Source: Trichopria drosophilae (taxonomy: Eukaryota > Arthropoda > Insecta > Hymenoptera > Diapriidae). From it: 64,000 nt of DNA. Made by a program: the position numbers and the translations under genes. The stretch is taken from positions 133,600,001 through 133,664,000 of the forward strand of contig CM059584.1 in assembly GCA_030407085.1 (NCBI GenBank), in the 5' to 3' direction. Position 1 is the stretch's first letter. Each line of letters starts with the position of its first letter. The notes beneath the pieces are model-generated. The model ran no database searches. It saw only the letters and a program-made list of their open reading frames with translations, and was not told the origin of the DNA. This document shows, piece by piece, positions 9,901 to 22,996 of the stretch.

Positions 9901-12841
9901 TAAATACAAGCGGTCAAGAATTAAACACTTCAAATGTTGCATTTTATTTACAATTAAATGTATACATAATATTATAAATTCATTTACTACATAATTTCTG
10001 AATAGGTTTTTTTATCGTCAGGGATGAATTTCAACGAGAAAAAAAACTTCAGATATGTTTTATGTTTCACTTTTTTATAATGTAAATTTATTGAAATTAA
10101 TTTATTTGAAGCGAAGATAACTATTTTTCAATTAGAATTAATTCAATCTCCAACTTCTATTTGCAATTTTCTAAAATTCATTAACTATGACACTTTTTCT
10201 ATTCCACATTTTTTCCCATTCAAAATCACTGAAGCAAACAACTTTCTACAAACTATTAACCATTAAAAGTAATTGAAATTTATATTTTCATTGAAATTCA
10301 TTCAAGAAGTTAAAAAAGCAGTACACGAATAGAAGAGTTTATATTTCTGACATAATATATGAACGTGTTTTTCATTAGCTTCTTTTTAAACTTATTATTG
10401 TACATTTATTACTTTTTATGCATTCCGATTCAGTAAACTTAACTGCGTTTTTGTTTAAATTAAGAAAACCAATCTCGAAATCATACAACTGAATGTCAAT
10501 GAATAAGTTTTGTTTAAAAATAAAACAAATTTCAGTTTACTGGGTTATTTACAAGTACGATATTACCTAAATAAAACAAAATATATACAAGGAGAGAAAT
10601 TAAAAGTACCTACTGCGCCAAAATTCAGCAGTCGCTGTTTAGCTCTCTCAAACATCGATAGTAGGCTCCAGAAACTCGGGAGCCAAGCAGCTGTTGCTTG
10701 GCAATGGTAAACCAAATGGACAACCAAAGCTATCTACACCGATCAGCCCCGTATACCCAATGTAAAGAAACCGTGGCTTTTAATTTCTCTCTGTATACCT
10801 TTTAATATAAAAAAAAACACTGTTTATCATTTTTTAGAATCTTAGGAAGTATTACTTCATAATATGTTTTTAGTCTGTTAAAAAAAAAACACACAAACAA
10901 AAAATAGGTTTTTGGATCTAAAAGTTAGTTGTCGCTCTTATAAAAATTTAACAGACTAAAAACATATTATGATGTAATACTTCCTAAGATCGTAGAAAAT
11001 GGTAAACCGTGTTTTTTTTTTATATTAAAAGGAATATATTTTGTTTTATTTAGGTAATATCGTACTTGTAAATAACCCAGTAAACTGAAATGTGTTTTAC
11101 TTTTAAACAAAGTTTATTCATTGACATTCAGTTGTATGATTTCGAGATTGGTTTTCTTAATTTAAACAAAAACGCAGTTAAGTTTACTTAATCGGAATGA
11201 TGGAAATTAAAATAGTAATGAAAATCGTTGTAAATTTACAGTAAATTTTGTAAACGTTGTACAGTAAAATTTGTACATTATCGATATAATTTACGCATGT
11301 ATTATACATCGGACTTGTGGTCAATGGCACCGCAGTGGGCGACAATTAGAGCCAGTTTACATTATGCTTGTAATTTTACATGAAAAACGATTGAAAATTA
11401 CAAAGAGAATGTAAAATTACACAATCGTACAATTACCACGATTATATGTACCTGAAGTTCCGAACGTTCATTGAATAGTTTTCTAATAATCTATTGATGA
11501 TTTACTAACGATATGAGTCACTGGATGGTCTTGTATATTTGGAACATTGATAAATAATAATTTTCTACCTTATGCGGTTGTTAACAATAAATATAATATT
11601 TTTTAAAACCATATAAGCGTAAGTATTTTCTAAACATTTGTTCATTGAACGTTTAGAACTTCAGGCACATACGATTATCACTGGTATTTTTATTTCCATC
11701 TTCTGCACGAAATTTACATTTTTATCATAAATTTTACATGTTTATGGTAAATTTCCTTCTGTTTTCGTTTGTTATTTACTGGAAATGTGTAATTTTATGA
11801 TAGTAATAGGAAATGTCAATAAAATTGTAAAAACTAGGAAATGTAATTTTATATTTACTTTTTACAGTGCAGTTAAAACGTAAAAGATAATTATGTCTTG
11901 TATTGCAATACAAGAAAATTGTAAACGAAGACTAAGATTTTGTTTTATATTTTTAAATCAATTAAAACCATTTTCTTTTCCTCTCCATACATTGAAAAGT
12001 AATCGAACATACAATTCAAATTCTACTCCTGAAAACGGATAATAGAATCTTAAAATAGGGACCAAAATGTTATATTCTTCGTAATAATTTTTGTTTACGA
12101 AAAAGTGTACTAAAGTAAAATAAACAAAATTTAAGTAATTTCTGTTTTTATTTTAGAATAATTTAAACAAATTTAGGAATAATTTTCATTTTTCTTGGGA
12201 AACATTTGTTCAATTGTCACAACGATGGTAACGTTGTATATTCTGTACGATTTATTAAAACTCATAATGTTTTCGTTAGTAAAAATAATATTTTAATTAC
12301 TTATTTACAAATAATCATTTATTACCCGAAATATTTTGTAATTGTTTACCACAATATTTGTATTTAAAATAGATACTTAAAACTGTCAAAATAGTATTGA
12401 AGATTGCATCACTGCGATTGTTAAATTTACTCTACAATCGAATGTTTCACTTTTGTTGACAATTTTAGTGTAATCAAGAGTAAAGTACAAAAACAAGTTG
12501 TTATCAGTTTATCCAATATTCCCAAAAAGACGTCAATATTTACAAAAAAGAAATGTAAATTCTACAAATGACATGGACCGGAATAAGATTTCCAAAATGT
12601 TCAAAAACAGAAGACGTAAACAAATTGAAGTGTCAGAAACGTCAAAACACATTGTCCTGCTGTCAAAACTCGTATAGGTTATGTCGCGACCTGGATCTTA
12701 AAAAAGATCACTCACCTTACAAAAGCATTGATCGGCATTTTCGGAATTACTAGGAAAGTAATTAGCGTACACCAAACTCGAAAAAACCACCATCACCAGG
12801 AGAAGTCGTCCACCAAACGGATCTTCCCCGAGACGCAACAT
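5082..12841 (-). CDS. Ero1: ERO1-like endoplasmic reticulum oxidoreductase, 8 exons, 472 aa
   Basis: Join of 12716-12841, 8070-8273, 7842-7999, 7601-7786, 7491-7537, 7072-7423, 5193-5486 and 5082-5133 on the minus strand; all junctions are GT-AG and in phase. ERO1 is the FAD flavoenzyme of the ER lumen that reoxidises protein disulfide isomerase and passes electrons to O2. Residues 1-26 form a hydrophobic signal peptide, followed by DQCFCK. The regulatory/shuttle cysteines C98, C103 and C108 lie in KCAIRYCHVQPC. The FAD-proximal active site CVGCDKC has C396 and C399 after NISRIMD. Spacing matches human ERO1A (468 aa). A 47 nt exon codes a short loop between ENCFR and MCLEKRAFYR. ATG at 12841 was chosen because it gives the signal peptide and an upstream ATG is quickly stopped. 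Four introns are 55-70 nt; two have been lengthened by repeats. Confidence 0.96.
5849..6062. mobile_element. TA-target MITE inside the AG-rich LINE
   Basis: Ends CAGTGTCCTTCCCTTGTTC and a degenerate inverse ending GGGAAGGAGTACTG are flanked by TA (5847-5848, 6063-6064). It splits the LINE reading frame between EVKEYKY and the next block, so it inserted after the LINE did. It resembles the 3272 and 3736 MITEs but with TTCTAAT-type internal blocks. Confidence 0.75.
6930..6971. repeat. (GA)n microsatellite in LINE coding region
   Basis: About 20 uninterrupted AG dinucleotides, translated as Arg-Glu repeats near the LINE C-terminus. This is an expansion of the AG-rich coding bias of this LINE. 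Confidence 0.9.
9053..9082 (-). ncRNA. Hammerhead-ribozyme-like motif (Penelope/retrozyme type), probably decayed
   Basis: On the minus strand the core CTGATGA (9076-9082) is followed after 19 nt by GAAA (9053-9056), the spacing of the conserved boxes of a hammerhead around stem II. Stem II pairing is weak here. Penelope-like elements commonly carry such motifs in their terminal repeats, but no Penelope coding sequence is seen nearby. The short motif could arise by chance. Confidence 0.3.
10421..11199. mobile_element. Foldback (long palindromic) element in ERO1 intron 1
   Basis: Left-arm sequence beginning CATTCCGATTCAGTAAACTT is repeated in reverse complement up to 11199. Most of the element pairs, with a short spacer near 10,905-10,935. 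The left arm is interrupted by a nested MITE (10588-10793) that is absent from the right arm. The arms include CAGTTTACTGGG, which recalls the CCCAGTAAAC MITE ends. Confidence 0.8.
10588..10793. mobile_element. TA-target MITE nested in the left arm of the foldback element
   Basis: Inverted ends CAAGGAGAGAAATTAAAAG and CTTTTAATTTCTCTCTG are flanked by TATA. The right arm of the surrounding palindrome provides the empty site, confirming an insertion of about 206 bp at TA. The interior is GC-richer than its surroundings and unrecognised. Confidence 0.75.
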
Positions 12842-13196
12842 GATTTTGCACCAAGATTTTTACCTTTTTACGGAACAAAAAATTCTTCCCCTACGAATTT
12901 GAGGATGGTGCCGCGGCACATTATACACCCGATTAAAAATTAGCACCTCCACTCGTTCACCACTGATTTAAGTCGTAAAAAAGTCGGCCTACGTACACCG
13001 AATGACTGACTTTCCTTACTTTTCGGCATAACCTCGTCATCGTCGCTTTACTCCTTCCCTAGAGCGCCGTCTCTCTCCCACCCACGTCTAAGGTACCCCC
13101 TCCTCGCGGGAGACTCAAATTTGACGCGCGATCCGTTATGTGCATTATCTTTTTTTACCTTTCATACACGTGGGCACCGCAGATAGGCACTTCAAT
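12842..13196 (-). promoter_or_regulatory. ERO1 5' leader and probable promoter, GC-richer island
   Basis: The bases upstream of the ERO1 start codon, especially 12960-13140, are distinctly GC- and CpG-richer than the AT-rich surroundings. They end abruptly where the tandem array begins. On the gene's strand a GACGTGG core (13082-13088) resembles the XBP1/UPR element, and a CACGTG E-box lies near 13167. No TATA box was identified. Function is inferred from position and composition. Confidence 0.4.
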
Positions 13197-16100
13197 AAGC
13201 TTCTAACCAGTTTCGTTTTCAACGCTTACGTGTTTCTTGTATTCCTTACATTAGATGCTCTTTCTAAATTGGAAATAGTTATACTCATTCAAAATCTTAA
13301 AAGTGGGTCACTAATTTTTAGTAGGTTCAGTAGTAACGGTTCTTTAGTCACCGCTACTAATGAGTTTTTTAGAATTCTAGATGAGGACCTTGAAATAGGC
13401 GTTTAGTTAAACGTTTGTAAAGTTTACTAAGAATTTACTTTTGTCAGTAAAGACTAAAAATTTGCTAGCTATTCTTAGAAAATTATACTAACTTTCGACT
13501 ATACTAAGTAATTCTACTTCACGAGTATGTATAAATCAAAAGTCACCAAATATAACTTTCAATTACAAAAGATTTGAATAGTTATAGTCATTCACTAGTA
13601 ACGGTACTTTAGTTACTGCTACTAACAAGTTTTCTTAAAATTCCATACGAGAGCCTTGAAATGGGCGTTTATTTAAAAATTAGTAAAATTTACTAAGAAT
13701 GATTTTTTCTGTTATTAGGCCACTAACTTAATTAATAATTATTTTTACTAATAAAAACTATAAATAGTTTTTCATTCCTTACTAGTATAGTTAAAAGTTA
13801 TTAAAATTTACTAATGACGTATTTTGTCAGGTACTAATGAAGGAGTAAAAAGTCGACAACTTATCGCTTTAGTAACGATTTTTATTAATAAAGAGTAAAA
13901 CACCACTAATTCCCCTATAAAATTTATTATAACTACTCTCTAAACCTGAGTTATTAAAAACCTACTAATAAAGCTTTAGAATGAATTACAACAATAACTT
14001 TATTAGTCGAATCTAACTTCTTCATCTTAGTAAGAAGATAAAATAAAACTACTAATTTAAAATCTCTGAAATTTGACTAGTCATTTTAGACTAACCTTTT
14101 AGTGTTAAAAAATCATTAATTGCCTACTTTGTATTCCTTCATTGGTGAATTTTGACTAATGCATACTTAGAAAGTATAGTTACTTATGTATAGTTCAAAG
14201 TTAGTATAATTTCAATAATTTTGTTTTCATCGCTTACGTGTTTCTTGTATTCCTTACATTAGATACTCTTTCTAAATTTGAAATAGTTATACTCATTCAA
14301 AATCTTAAAAGTGGGTCACTAATTTTTAGTAGGTTCAGTAGTAACGGTTCTTTAGTCACCGCTACTAATGAGTTTTTTAGAATTCTAGATGAGGACCTTG
14401 ATTTAGGCGTTTAGTTAAACGTTTGTAAAGTTTACTAAGAATTTACTTTTGTCAGTAAAGACTAAAAAATTGCTAGCTATTCTTAGAAAATTATACTAAC
14501 TTTCGACTATACTAAGTAATTCTACTTCACGAGTATGTATAAATCAAAAGTCACCAAATATAACTTTCAATTACAAAATATTTGAATAGTTATAGTCATT
14601 CAGTAGTAACGGTACTTTAGTTACTGCTACTAACAAGTTTTCTTAAAATTCCATACGAGAGCCTTGAAATGGGCGTTTATTTAAAAATTAGTAAAATTTA
14701 CTAAGAATGATTTTTTCTGTTACTAGGCCACTAACTTCATTAATAATGTTTTTTACTAATAAAAACTAAAAAATAGTTTTTCACTCTTTACTAGTATGGT
14801 TGAAAGTTAATAAAATTTACTAATAACGTATTTTGTCAGGTACTAATGAAGGAGTGAAAAGTCGACAACTTATCGCTTTAGTAACGATTTTTATTAATAA
14901 AGAGTAAAACACTACTACTTCCCGTGTAAAATTTTTTATAACTACTCTCTAAACCTGAGTTATTAAAAACCTACTAATAAAGCTTTAGAATGAATTACAC
15001 CAATAACTTTATTAGTCGAATCTAACTTCTTCATCTTAGTAAGAAGATAAAATAAAACTACTAATTTAAAATCTCTGAAATTTGACTAGTCAATTTAGAC
15101 TAACCTTTTAGTGTTAAAAAATCATTAATTGCCTACTTTGTATTCCTTCATTGGTGAATTTTGACTAATACATACTTAGAAAGTATAGTTACTTATGTAT
15201 AGTTCAAAGTTAGTATAATTTCAATAATTTTGTTTTCATCGCTTACGTGTTTCTTGTATTCCTTACATTAGATACTCTTTCTAAATTTGAAATAGTTATA
15301 CTCATTCAAAATCTTAAAAGTGGGTCACTAATTTTTAGAAGATTCAGTAGTAACGGTTGTTTAGTCACCGCTACTAATGAGTTTTTTAGAATTCCAGATG
15401 AGGACCTTGAAATAGGCGTTTAGTTAAACGTTTGTAAAGTATACAAAGAATTTACTTTTGTCAGTAAAGACTAAAAAATTTGCTAGCTATTCTTAGAAAA
15501 TTATACTAACTTTCGACTATACTAAGTAATTCTACTTCACGAGTATGTATAAATCAAAAGTCACCAAATATAACTTTCAATTACAAAATATTTGAATAGT
15601 TATAGTCATTCAGTAGTAACGGTACTTTAGTTACTGCTACTAACAAGTTTTCTTAAAATTCCATACGAGAGCCTTGAAATGGGCGTTTATTTAAAAATTA
15701 GTAAAATTTACTAAGAATGATTTTTTCTGTTATTAGGCCACTAACTTAATTAATAATTCTTTTTACTAATAAAAACTATAAATAGTTTTTCATTCCTTAC
15801 TAGTATAGTTAAAAGTTATTAAAATTTACTAATGACGTATTTTGTCAGGTACTAATGAAGGAGTAAAAAGTCGACAACTTATCGCTTTAGTAACGATTTT
15901 TATTAATAAAGAGTAAAACACCACTAATTCCCCTATAAAATTTATTATAACTACTCTCTAAACCTGAGTTATTAAAAACCTACTAATAAAGCTTTAGAAT
16001 GAATTACAACAATAACGTTATTAGTCGAATCTAACTTCTTCATCTTAGTAAGAAGATAAAATAAAACTACTAATTTAAAATCTCTGAAATTTGACTAGTC

Positions 16101-16560
16101 ATTTTAGACTAACCTTTTAGTGTTAAAAAATCATTAATTGCCTACTTTGTATTCCTTCATTGGTGAATTTTGACTAATACATACTTGGAAAGTATAGTTA
16201 CTTAGCATAGTTGAACGTTAGTATAATTTCAACGACCTAAGCTTCTAACCAGTTTTTAGATGCTCTTTCTAAATTGGAAATAGTTATACTCATTCAAAAT
16301 CTTAAAAGTGGGTCACTAATTTTTAGTAGGTTCAGTAGTAACGGTTCTTTAGTCACCGCTACTAATGAGTTTTTTAGAATTCCAGATGAGGACATTGAAA
16401 TAGGCGTTTAGTTAAACGTTTGTAAAGTTTACTAAGAATTTACTTTTGTCAGTAAAGACTAAAAAATTGCTAGCTATTCTTAGAAAATTATACTAACTTT
16501 CGACTTTACTAAGTAATTCTACTTTGCGAGTATGTATTAGTAAAAAGTTACCAAGTTACA
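13197..16560. repeat. Tandem array of about 1,008 bp units
   Basis: The block CGCTTACGTGTTTCTTGTAT starts at 13223, 14231 and 15240, giving periods of 1,008 and 1,009 bp. A fourth, rearranged copy starts near 16250. Units are nearly identical and rich in TTAGTA/ACTAAT motifs, with no sustained reading frame. The array begins within about 60 bp of the ERO1 CpG-rich leader. GCTTCTAACCAGTTT occurs only at the first and fourth units. Confidence 0.85.
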
Positions 16561-19500
16561 ATAACAAAGGACTATAAAGTAGGCTTTTAATGATTTTTGC
16601 TAGTTAAACCTAAAAGTTTTTATTAGTCTAATTTAATTAGTCTAAAATGACTAGTCAAATTTTAGTAATTTCAAATTAGTCATTTTATTTGAATTTGTTA
16701 CTAAAGTTAATTAGATAAGTTCGACTAATCAATTTATTAGTGAAAATCATTACTAAAGTTTGCATTTGTCGACTATTCACTCGTTCATTAGTACCTGATA
16801 AAGTACATTTTAATAACTTTCAATTACAAAATAGTTGAGTAGTTATAGTCATTCAGTAGTAACGGTAGTTTAGTTACTGCTACTAACAAGTTTTCTTAAA
16901 ATTCCATATGAGAGCCTTGAAATGGGCGTTTATTTCAAAATTAGTAAAATTTACTAAGAAGGATTTTGTCTGTTACTAGGCCACTAACTTAATTAATAAT
17001 GTTTTTTACTAATAAAAACTAAAAAATAGTTTTTCACTCTTTACTAATATAGTTGAAAGTTAATAAAATTTACTGATAACGTATTTTTTCAGGTACTAAT
17101 GAAGGAGTGAGAAGTAACGGGTTTTATTAATGAAGAGTACAAAGCTACTAATTCCCGTGTAAAATTTATTATATTATTATAACTAGTCTCTCAACCTTAA
17201 CCAGTAATCTACTAAAATCTACTAATAAAGCTTTAATAATGATTTTCACCAATAACTTTATTAGTAGAATCTAACTTCTTCATTTTTGTAAGAAGATAAA
17301 ATAAAATTGCTAATTTGAAATCACTAAAGTAAGACTAATAATTTTAGGCTAACCTTTTAGTGTTAACTAGCAAACATCATTAATTGCCTACTTTCTACTC
17401 CTTCATTGGTGACTGAGTAAATTTAACAAATTTTTAAATAAACGCCTATTTCAAGGTTCTCATCTGGAATTATAAAAAAATTTATTAGTAGCAGTAACTA
17501 CACAACCGTTACTACTGAATGACTATAACTACTCAACTACTTTGCAGTTTTTCAAGCACTAATCAAATTAAACTAATTCATTTTATTAATAAGATATGAA
17601 AAAATAAAATAACTAATTTGAATGAGTAAAATTTGACTAGTAACTTCAGCTAGCAATTTTTTGGTCTTTACTATTAAAAATCATTAGTCCTACATTATCC
17701 CGTTATTGGTAATTCAATAGTAACGGTAGTTTAGTCACTACTAGTCCGATTTTCAGAATTCCAGATGAGGACCTCAAATAGGCATTTAGTTAAATATCTG
17801 TAAAATTTATTAAGAATTTATTTTTGTCAGTAAAGACTAAAAAATTGCTAGCTATTCTTAGAAAATAATACTAACTTTGAACTATACTAAGTAACTATGC
17901 TTTTCAAATATTACTCACCAGTCACAAGGAGTACAAAGTAGCTAATTAACGATTTTTGCTAATTAACACTAAATGTTTAATCTGAAATGAGTAGTCAAAT
18001 GTTAGTGATTTCAAATTAGTAATTTTATTTTATCTTCTTACTCAATAAATAAAGAGGTTAGATTTGACTAATAAAATTATTGGTGAAAATAATTACTAAA
18101 GCTTTATTAGTAGATTTTTAATAGTTCAGGTTTAGATAGTAGTTATAATATAATAAATTTTACACGGGAATTAGTCGTTTTTTACTCTTTATTAATAAAA
18201 ATCGTTGCTAAAGCGACAAGTTGTCCACTTTCTACTCGTCAATAATTAGTGCCTGACAAAGTATGATATTAGTAAATTTTAATAACTTATCAACTATACT
18301 AGTAAAGAGTGAAAAACTACTTTTCGTTATTATTAGTAAAATGTATTATTAATTAAGTTAGTGGCCTAGTACCTGAAAAACAAATTCTTAGTTAATTTTA
18401 CAAATTTTTTACTAAACGCCTATTTCACGATCCGCATCTAGAATTCTAAAATACTTATTAGAAACAGTAACTAAACTACAGTTACCACTGAATGAGAATA
18501 ACTACTCAACTATTTAGCAGTTCTTTTTAAGCATTAGTAAAATTAAACTAATTCATTTTAGTAATAAGATAAAATAAAAATACTAATCTGAAATTACTAA
18601 AACTAGTCATAGTTTGGCTAGTAACTAGTAGCTAGAAATTTTGTCTTTACTAGCAAAAATTATTAGTCCTACTTTTCACTTCTTTATCTATAATTTTGGA
18701 CGGCTTCATATTTAGAGAGTAGTTACTGAAAGTAATGAAATTCCAGTTTAGGAACTGTTGCACTAGGCAGACTATAGTTGAAAGTTATTAAAATTTTCTG
18801 CGAATTTATATTTTTTTAGGTACTAATGTAGAGGTGAAAAGTAGGATACCAATTTAATTAATAATGCTTCTTACTAATAAAGACAGATAAATACTTTGAG
18901 ATGAGCAGAGGAATTAATAGTTTTTCACTCTTTTCTAGTTAATTATACTTGAAAGTTATTAAAATGTACTAATAACGTAGTTTGTCAGGTACTAATGAAC
19001 GAGTGAAAAGTCGACTAATAATAACTTTAGTAATGATTTTTACTAATAAAATGATTAGTCGCATTTAACTAATTAATTTGAGTAAAAACATGAAATAAAA
19101 TTACTAATTTTTGACTAGTTATTTTATATCAACTTTTTACTGTTGACAGCAAAAATCATTAGTGACATTCTTTACACTATTTCATTGGCGACTTTTGACT
19201 AATACATATTTGGACAGTATGTATAGTTACTTACAATTAGTATAGTTGAAAGTTGGTGTAATTTTATAAGAATTTATTTTTGTTACTTACTAAGGAAGAG
19301 TGAAAAGTCGACCACTAATAGTATTAGTTTTTTTTTACTGATAAAGATTAAAAAACACGGTATTAGTTTGAAATTAGCAGAATTTGACTAATGAATTAAT
19401 ATTTACTTTACCCGTTTGGTTAGTAAAACCCCGCTACTAATTAAATTATAGTCATAAGTTTTTAACATCTTGGTTAATCGTTTTTTACGAATTCTCATTC

Positions 19501-20345
19501 AGAGATTTTTTAAATTTGAAAACATTGAGAAGTATTAATCTAAAAATCATAAATACATCACTAATTAAAATACTACGTTGAAAAACAGCATTTTTGTAAA
19601 TTGGGTCGTTTTCAGCTAGTACTTTGGGATAAGTTTCCAACTGCATGCAAAAATTTTCTATGAATTTATTTTTGTCTTGTACTAATGAAGGAGTGAAAAT
19701 TCGACCAGTAATATTAGCAATGATTTTTACTAATAACGATTAAAAAACTGATAATTCCCTAGTAAGGTTTAAGTATTTCATTAGATTAAAAATTACAAGT
19801 ACTAGTCTAAAATTAGTGAATTTGTATAATGAATTAGTAATTTCTTTACCTTTTTTATTACGAACAAACCATTATTAATTTAATTGTATTCATCGGTTTT
19901 TACACCTTCGTTAGTAATATTTTACTAATTGTGCTAGTAAAAGTGCTTGTTTGGAATTAGAAGAATTTGACCAATGAATTAGTAACTTTTCTTTATATTT
20001 AAATAAAAAGTGATGACGAATTTTATTGTTTCCTTTTCCTGTGGTCACAACTATAATGTTAGTTATATGGAAAAATTGATGGATAAATATAATTTTATAT
20101 TAGTAAAATTAGTAATTTTGGCCAATATTTACTAGTAAAAATAATTAGTCAACTACTTGACACTACATTTATTTTAGTAATAAGATTTAACACAGTTTAT
20201 AAACTATAAACTCTATAAAATTTATAAACAGAATTGCTACTAGGAATTTAGTAGAATTTGACTAATAAATAAATGGTTTCTTTACTTTTTTTTACTAAAT
20301 ACAATTTCTAATTAAATTAGTCTACTATCAATAGTCGAAGGGCAA
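16561..20345. repeat. Degenerate continuation of the array with direct and inverted fragments
   Basis: Pieces of the 1,008 bp unit continue in both orientations. For example, 16800-16960 is direct, while 17430-17550 and 17980-18500 are reverse complements carrying the GTAACGGT and GGGCGTTTATT landmarks. TACTAAT/ATTAGTA motifs remain dense to about 20.3 kb. No gene is visible. Confidence 0.65.
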
Positions 20346-22996
20346 TAAAAGATGCGTATGAGGAGCAGCTATTAAAAAAATTGCAACATATTGAAAAAGT
20401 GGAATGATTTAAATAAAATTCGAATTATATCGAATTTTCAAAATGGACAAATCTTGTTAATTTTGTTTAGTCGTGTCAAAATTCAAAGATATTTGTCGTT
20501 TTTGCTGATAATTTTTTTAATGTCTATTTTAATGATTAATATTATAAAGTTTGTACAACATTTCATTAAAAACGTTGTATTAATTGCATTCTTTGTCGGG
20601 AAGAATTTGTAACTGTGCGTTGCACTGATGACATTTAATACAGGCTTTAAGCAGATGATGCAACTATGATTTCACTTGGGATTCTTATTTTCCGTTAGTC
20701 GTGCCCTGACGCTGTTGGAAATTTTCGTGTACACACTACAGTCATGGTCCTTTTTATTAAAAAGACAAATATAGTGAATTTTAAGATACGTTATAGGTTT
20801 TTAAGAACTAATAATACTTTTGTTCGAGTGATATGGTTTAAAATTCTGGGGATATAATGCTCAAGTTTATAAGTTTTTAGCTTTAAATTATTTAAGGTTT
20901 AATGAATATTTTAGAAATTGTATAATTTTTAGTTCTGCATGATTATTCCTTTGCGTACTTGTAAGTGTACCGTTAATCTCGTTATTTGAACAGAAAGAGG
21001 TGTGCTTACGGTTTATTTGTGATAAATATAGAGCTCGAGTCGTTAATTTTCACACTTTTTTTATTTCAGTTATATTTACCGTATATTGTTTAAAATTTGT
21101 TACGATTAAGAAAACTTCAAGAACATAGCAAATTTTATAAAATATCATAAAGCTTATAAAAGTAGCTTGGAAATCGTAACAAAACATAAGAAACTGTAAA
21201 ACTGTGATATTTATCAATATAATACAATGCTCCGTCACAAAAGGATAACGGTAAAAAAATACAGTACGAAAATTTTTAACTATTAGAACATTTTTCTGTA
21301 GTGTGATATTATCATCATTTTAAAGGAAAGTTTGTTTTTGAAATTTGCAGCTGTTTGCTAGAACTAAAATTTATTACCGTTGGATACAAAATTGAGATTA
21401 AAAAAATAATACATTTCTGGATTTTCTTTGTCTCTAATCCCATGTCAAAATTTGTTGTGCACAATATCGTTCTAAATTGATTTCTTTTTTGAAAAATCAA
21501 TATATTAAAACAAGAATAAACATCGTTTTTCATATTTATAGTATATATATATATGTTTTCGCACGTTATTCTATGTGCTAAATATGAATAGCTTAGCAAA
21601 AAGTGGCACAATATCATTTAGACGACGAAAAATTAAGAAAACCCCAAAAAATTTAAGATTGTTCGAATTCTTCTCGTTTATTTTCACAACTATTAAAAAA
21701 TTCGAAAATTGTTTATAATGAAAGCTGTACAATCTAAAGCTGTACATCTTCTCCAAATACACATTTTATATGTTATATAATTTTGGCATGGGTTTGATAG
21801 AAACTGAAAAAAATTACAATTAGTTTAATTTTTATAAGTGTATTGTACAATAACAATAAAAATCTGTCAGGATTGGCGATAACCTTCATTATACCTGTGG
21901 TGACTTAGGTATTTTGAGATACTGAAACCGAGAATCATAAAAAAGTCACGCAAACGCGATTTACACGATGAAAAATGTAAAAAATTCATAAAAATTAGAA
22001 TTTTTCATCACTTTGCTCGTTTATTTCGTTAAATATTGAAATCTGTAACAAATTTATTGAATATAAAATATGTATTCTGAGCAGATCTACAACATTTATT
22101 CAAAACATATTTCGATATTTTCAATTTTTTGGAAGTAAACAAGAAAAAACTGCGAAAAATCATAATTTTTATCGATTTTTCATGATTTCCAATATGTAGA
22201 TTAGAATTTGCACAGATTTTCATGACTATTTTCGTTTTTAGCGCACTAAAGTACGATCCAGAAGTTAAAGCATCCATAACCGCTTCTGTTAAAACCCGAG
22301 ATAAATTTTTGATGGTTCATCAAAACCTTGTTGGTTCTACTTTATAAGCGATTTCCGGCATTAAATCGCCATTATTAAAATCTGAGATTAATAAAGAAGA
22401 TCGTCAGACACTAATTCAATATCAACTTGGCGCTGCTAACCTATCCGAGATAAATCATCAAGCGACAAAACCCCGAAAAATTTATATTTATTACAAAAAA
22501 CCAAAGCAGTGCAACAATAGTATATCTAAAAAAATAATATTTTATTTTAGGGTTTTGAATTTTAATCGCTATTTAACGGCTTACGCGCTATGTCTACTTG
22601 GCAGGCAAAAGCTATTTTGCCTTCTTTTTGTGTGTTATGAAACTATTGACAATATCTATACTCTTGTTATAAACTTGTTTTCTAATTAACGTCGAACCGA
22701 TAACATTTGCATAGGTTTTCTAAACGCAATGAGTTCACATACTGAGAATCGTCTTAGCATTTTTATAAAAGCAACTTATTTATTATGTACATTAAGAAAA
22801 CCGGTTGAGTGTGAACTGTACATAATAAGCGAGCCGAAACAATAACTTTCTGACCATTATATTATAACAACTTATTACAGGTAATAAAAAACTCATCAAT
22901 TTATAATTTCTATTAATTTCACTCATTATTTTGACAGTTTCAGAGATTTTTTGAAAATGCTGCACAACCAGGGACAATATTTTAAATCGCTAAAAA
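20346..22996. other. AT-rich interval without recognised gene
   Basis: Short open frames here are AT-driven, with no family motifs or plausible splice-linked exons. I saw no clear transposon ends. Confidence 0.5.

Larger units (their letters stand above)
8274..12715 (-). other. ERO1 intron 1 (4.4 kb), mostly repeat-derived
   Basis: The interval between the signal-peptide exon and exon 2. It contains a hammerhead-like motif (9053-9082), a foldback element (10421-11199) with a nested MITE, and otherwise AT-rich sequence in which I see no exon or RNA gene. The other ERO1 introns are 55-75 nt once the LINE is removed, although first introns are often longer anyway. Confidence 0.7.

Noticed and set aside
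10600..10770. GC-richer segment in ERO1 intron 1 considered as a tRNA or alternative exon
   Set aside because: It is the interior of a TA MITE nested in a foldback arm; no tRNA A/B boxes or splice sites fit.
13197..20345. Repeated units considered as a CRISPR-like array
   Set aside because: Units are about 1 kb, nearly identical throughout with no repeat/spacer structure, in a eukaryotic context.
20391..20612. Hydrophobic 73-residue frame that could be a small membrane protein
   Set aside because: AT-rich composition forces Ile/Leu/Phe codons; there is no homology-like motif or splice context.
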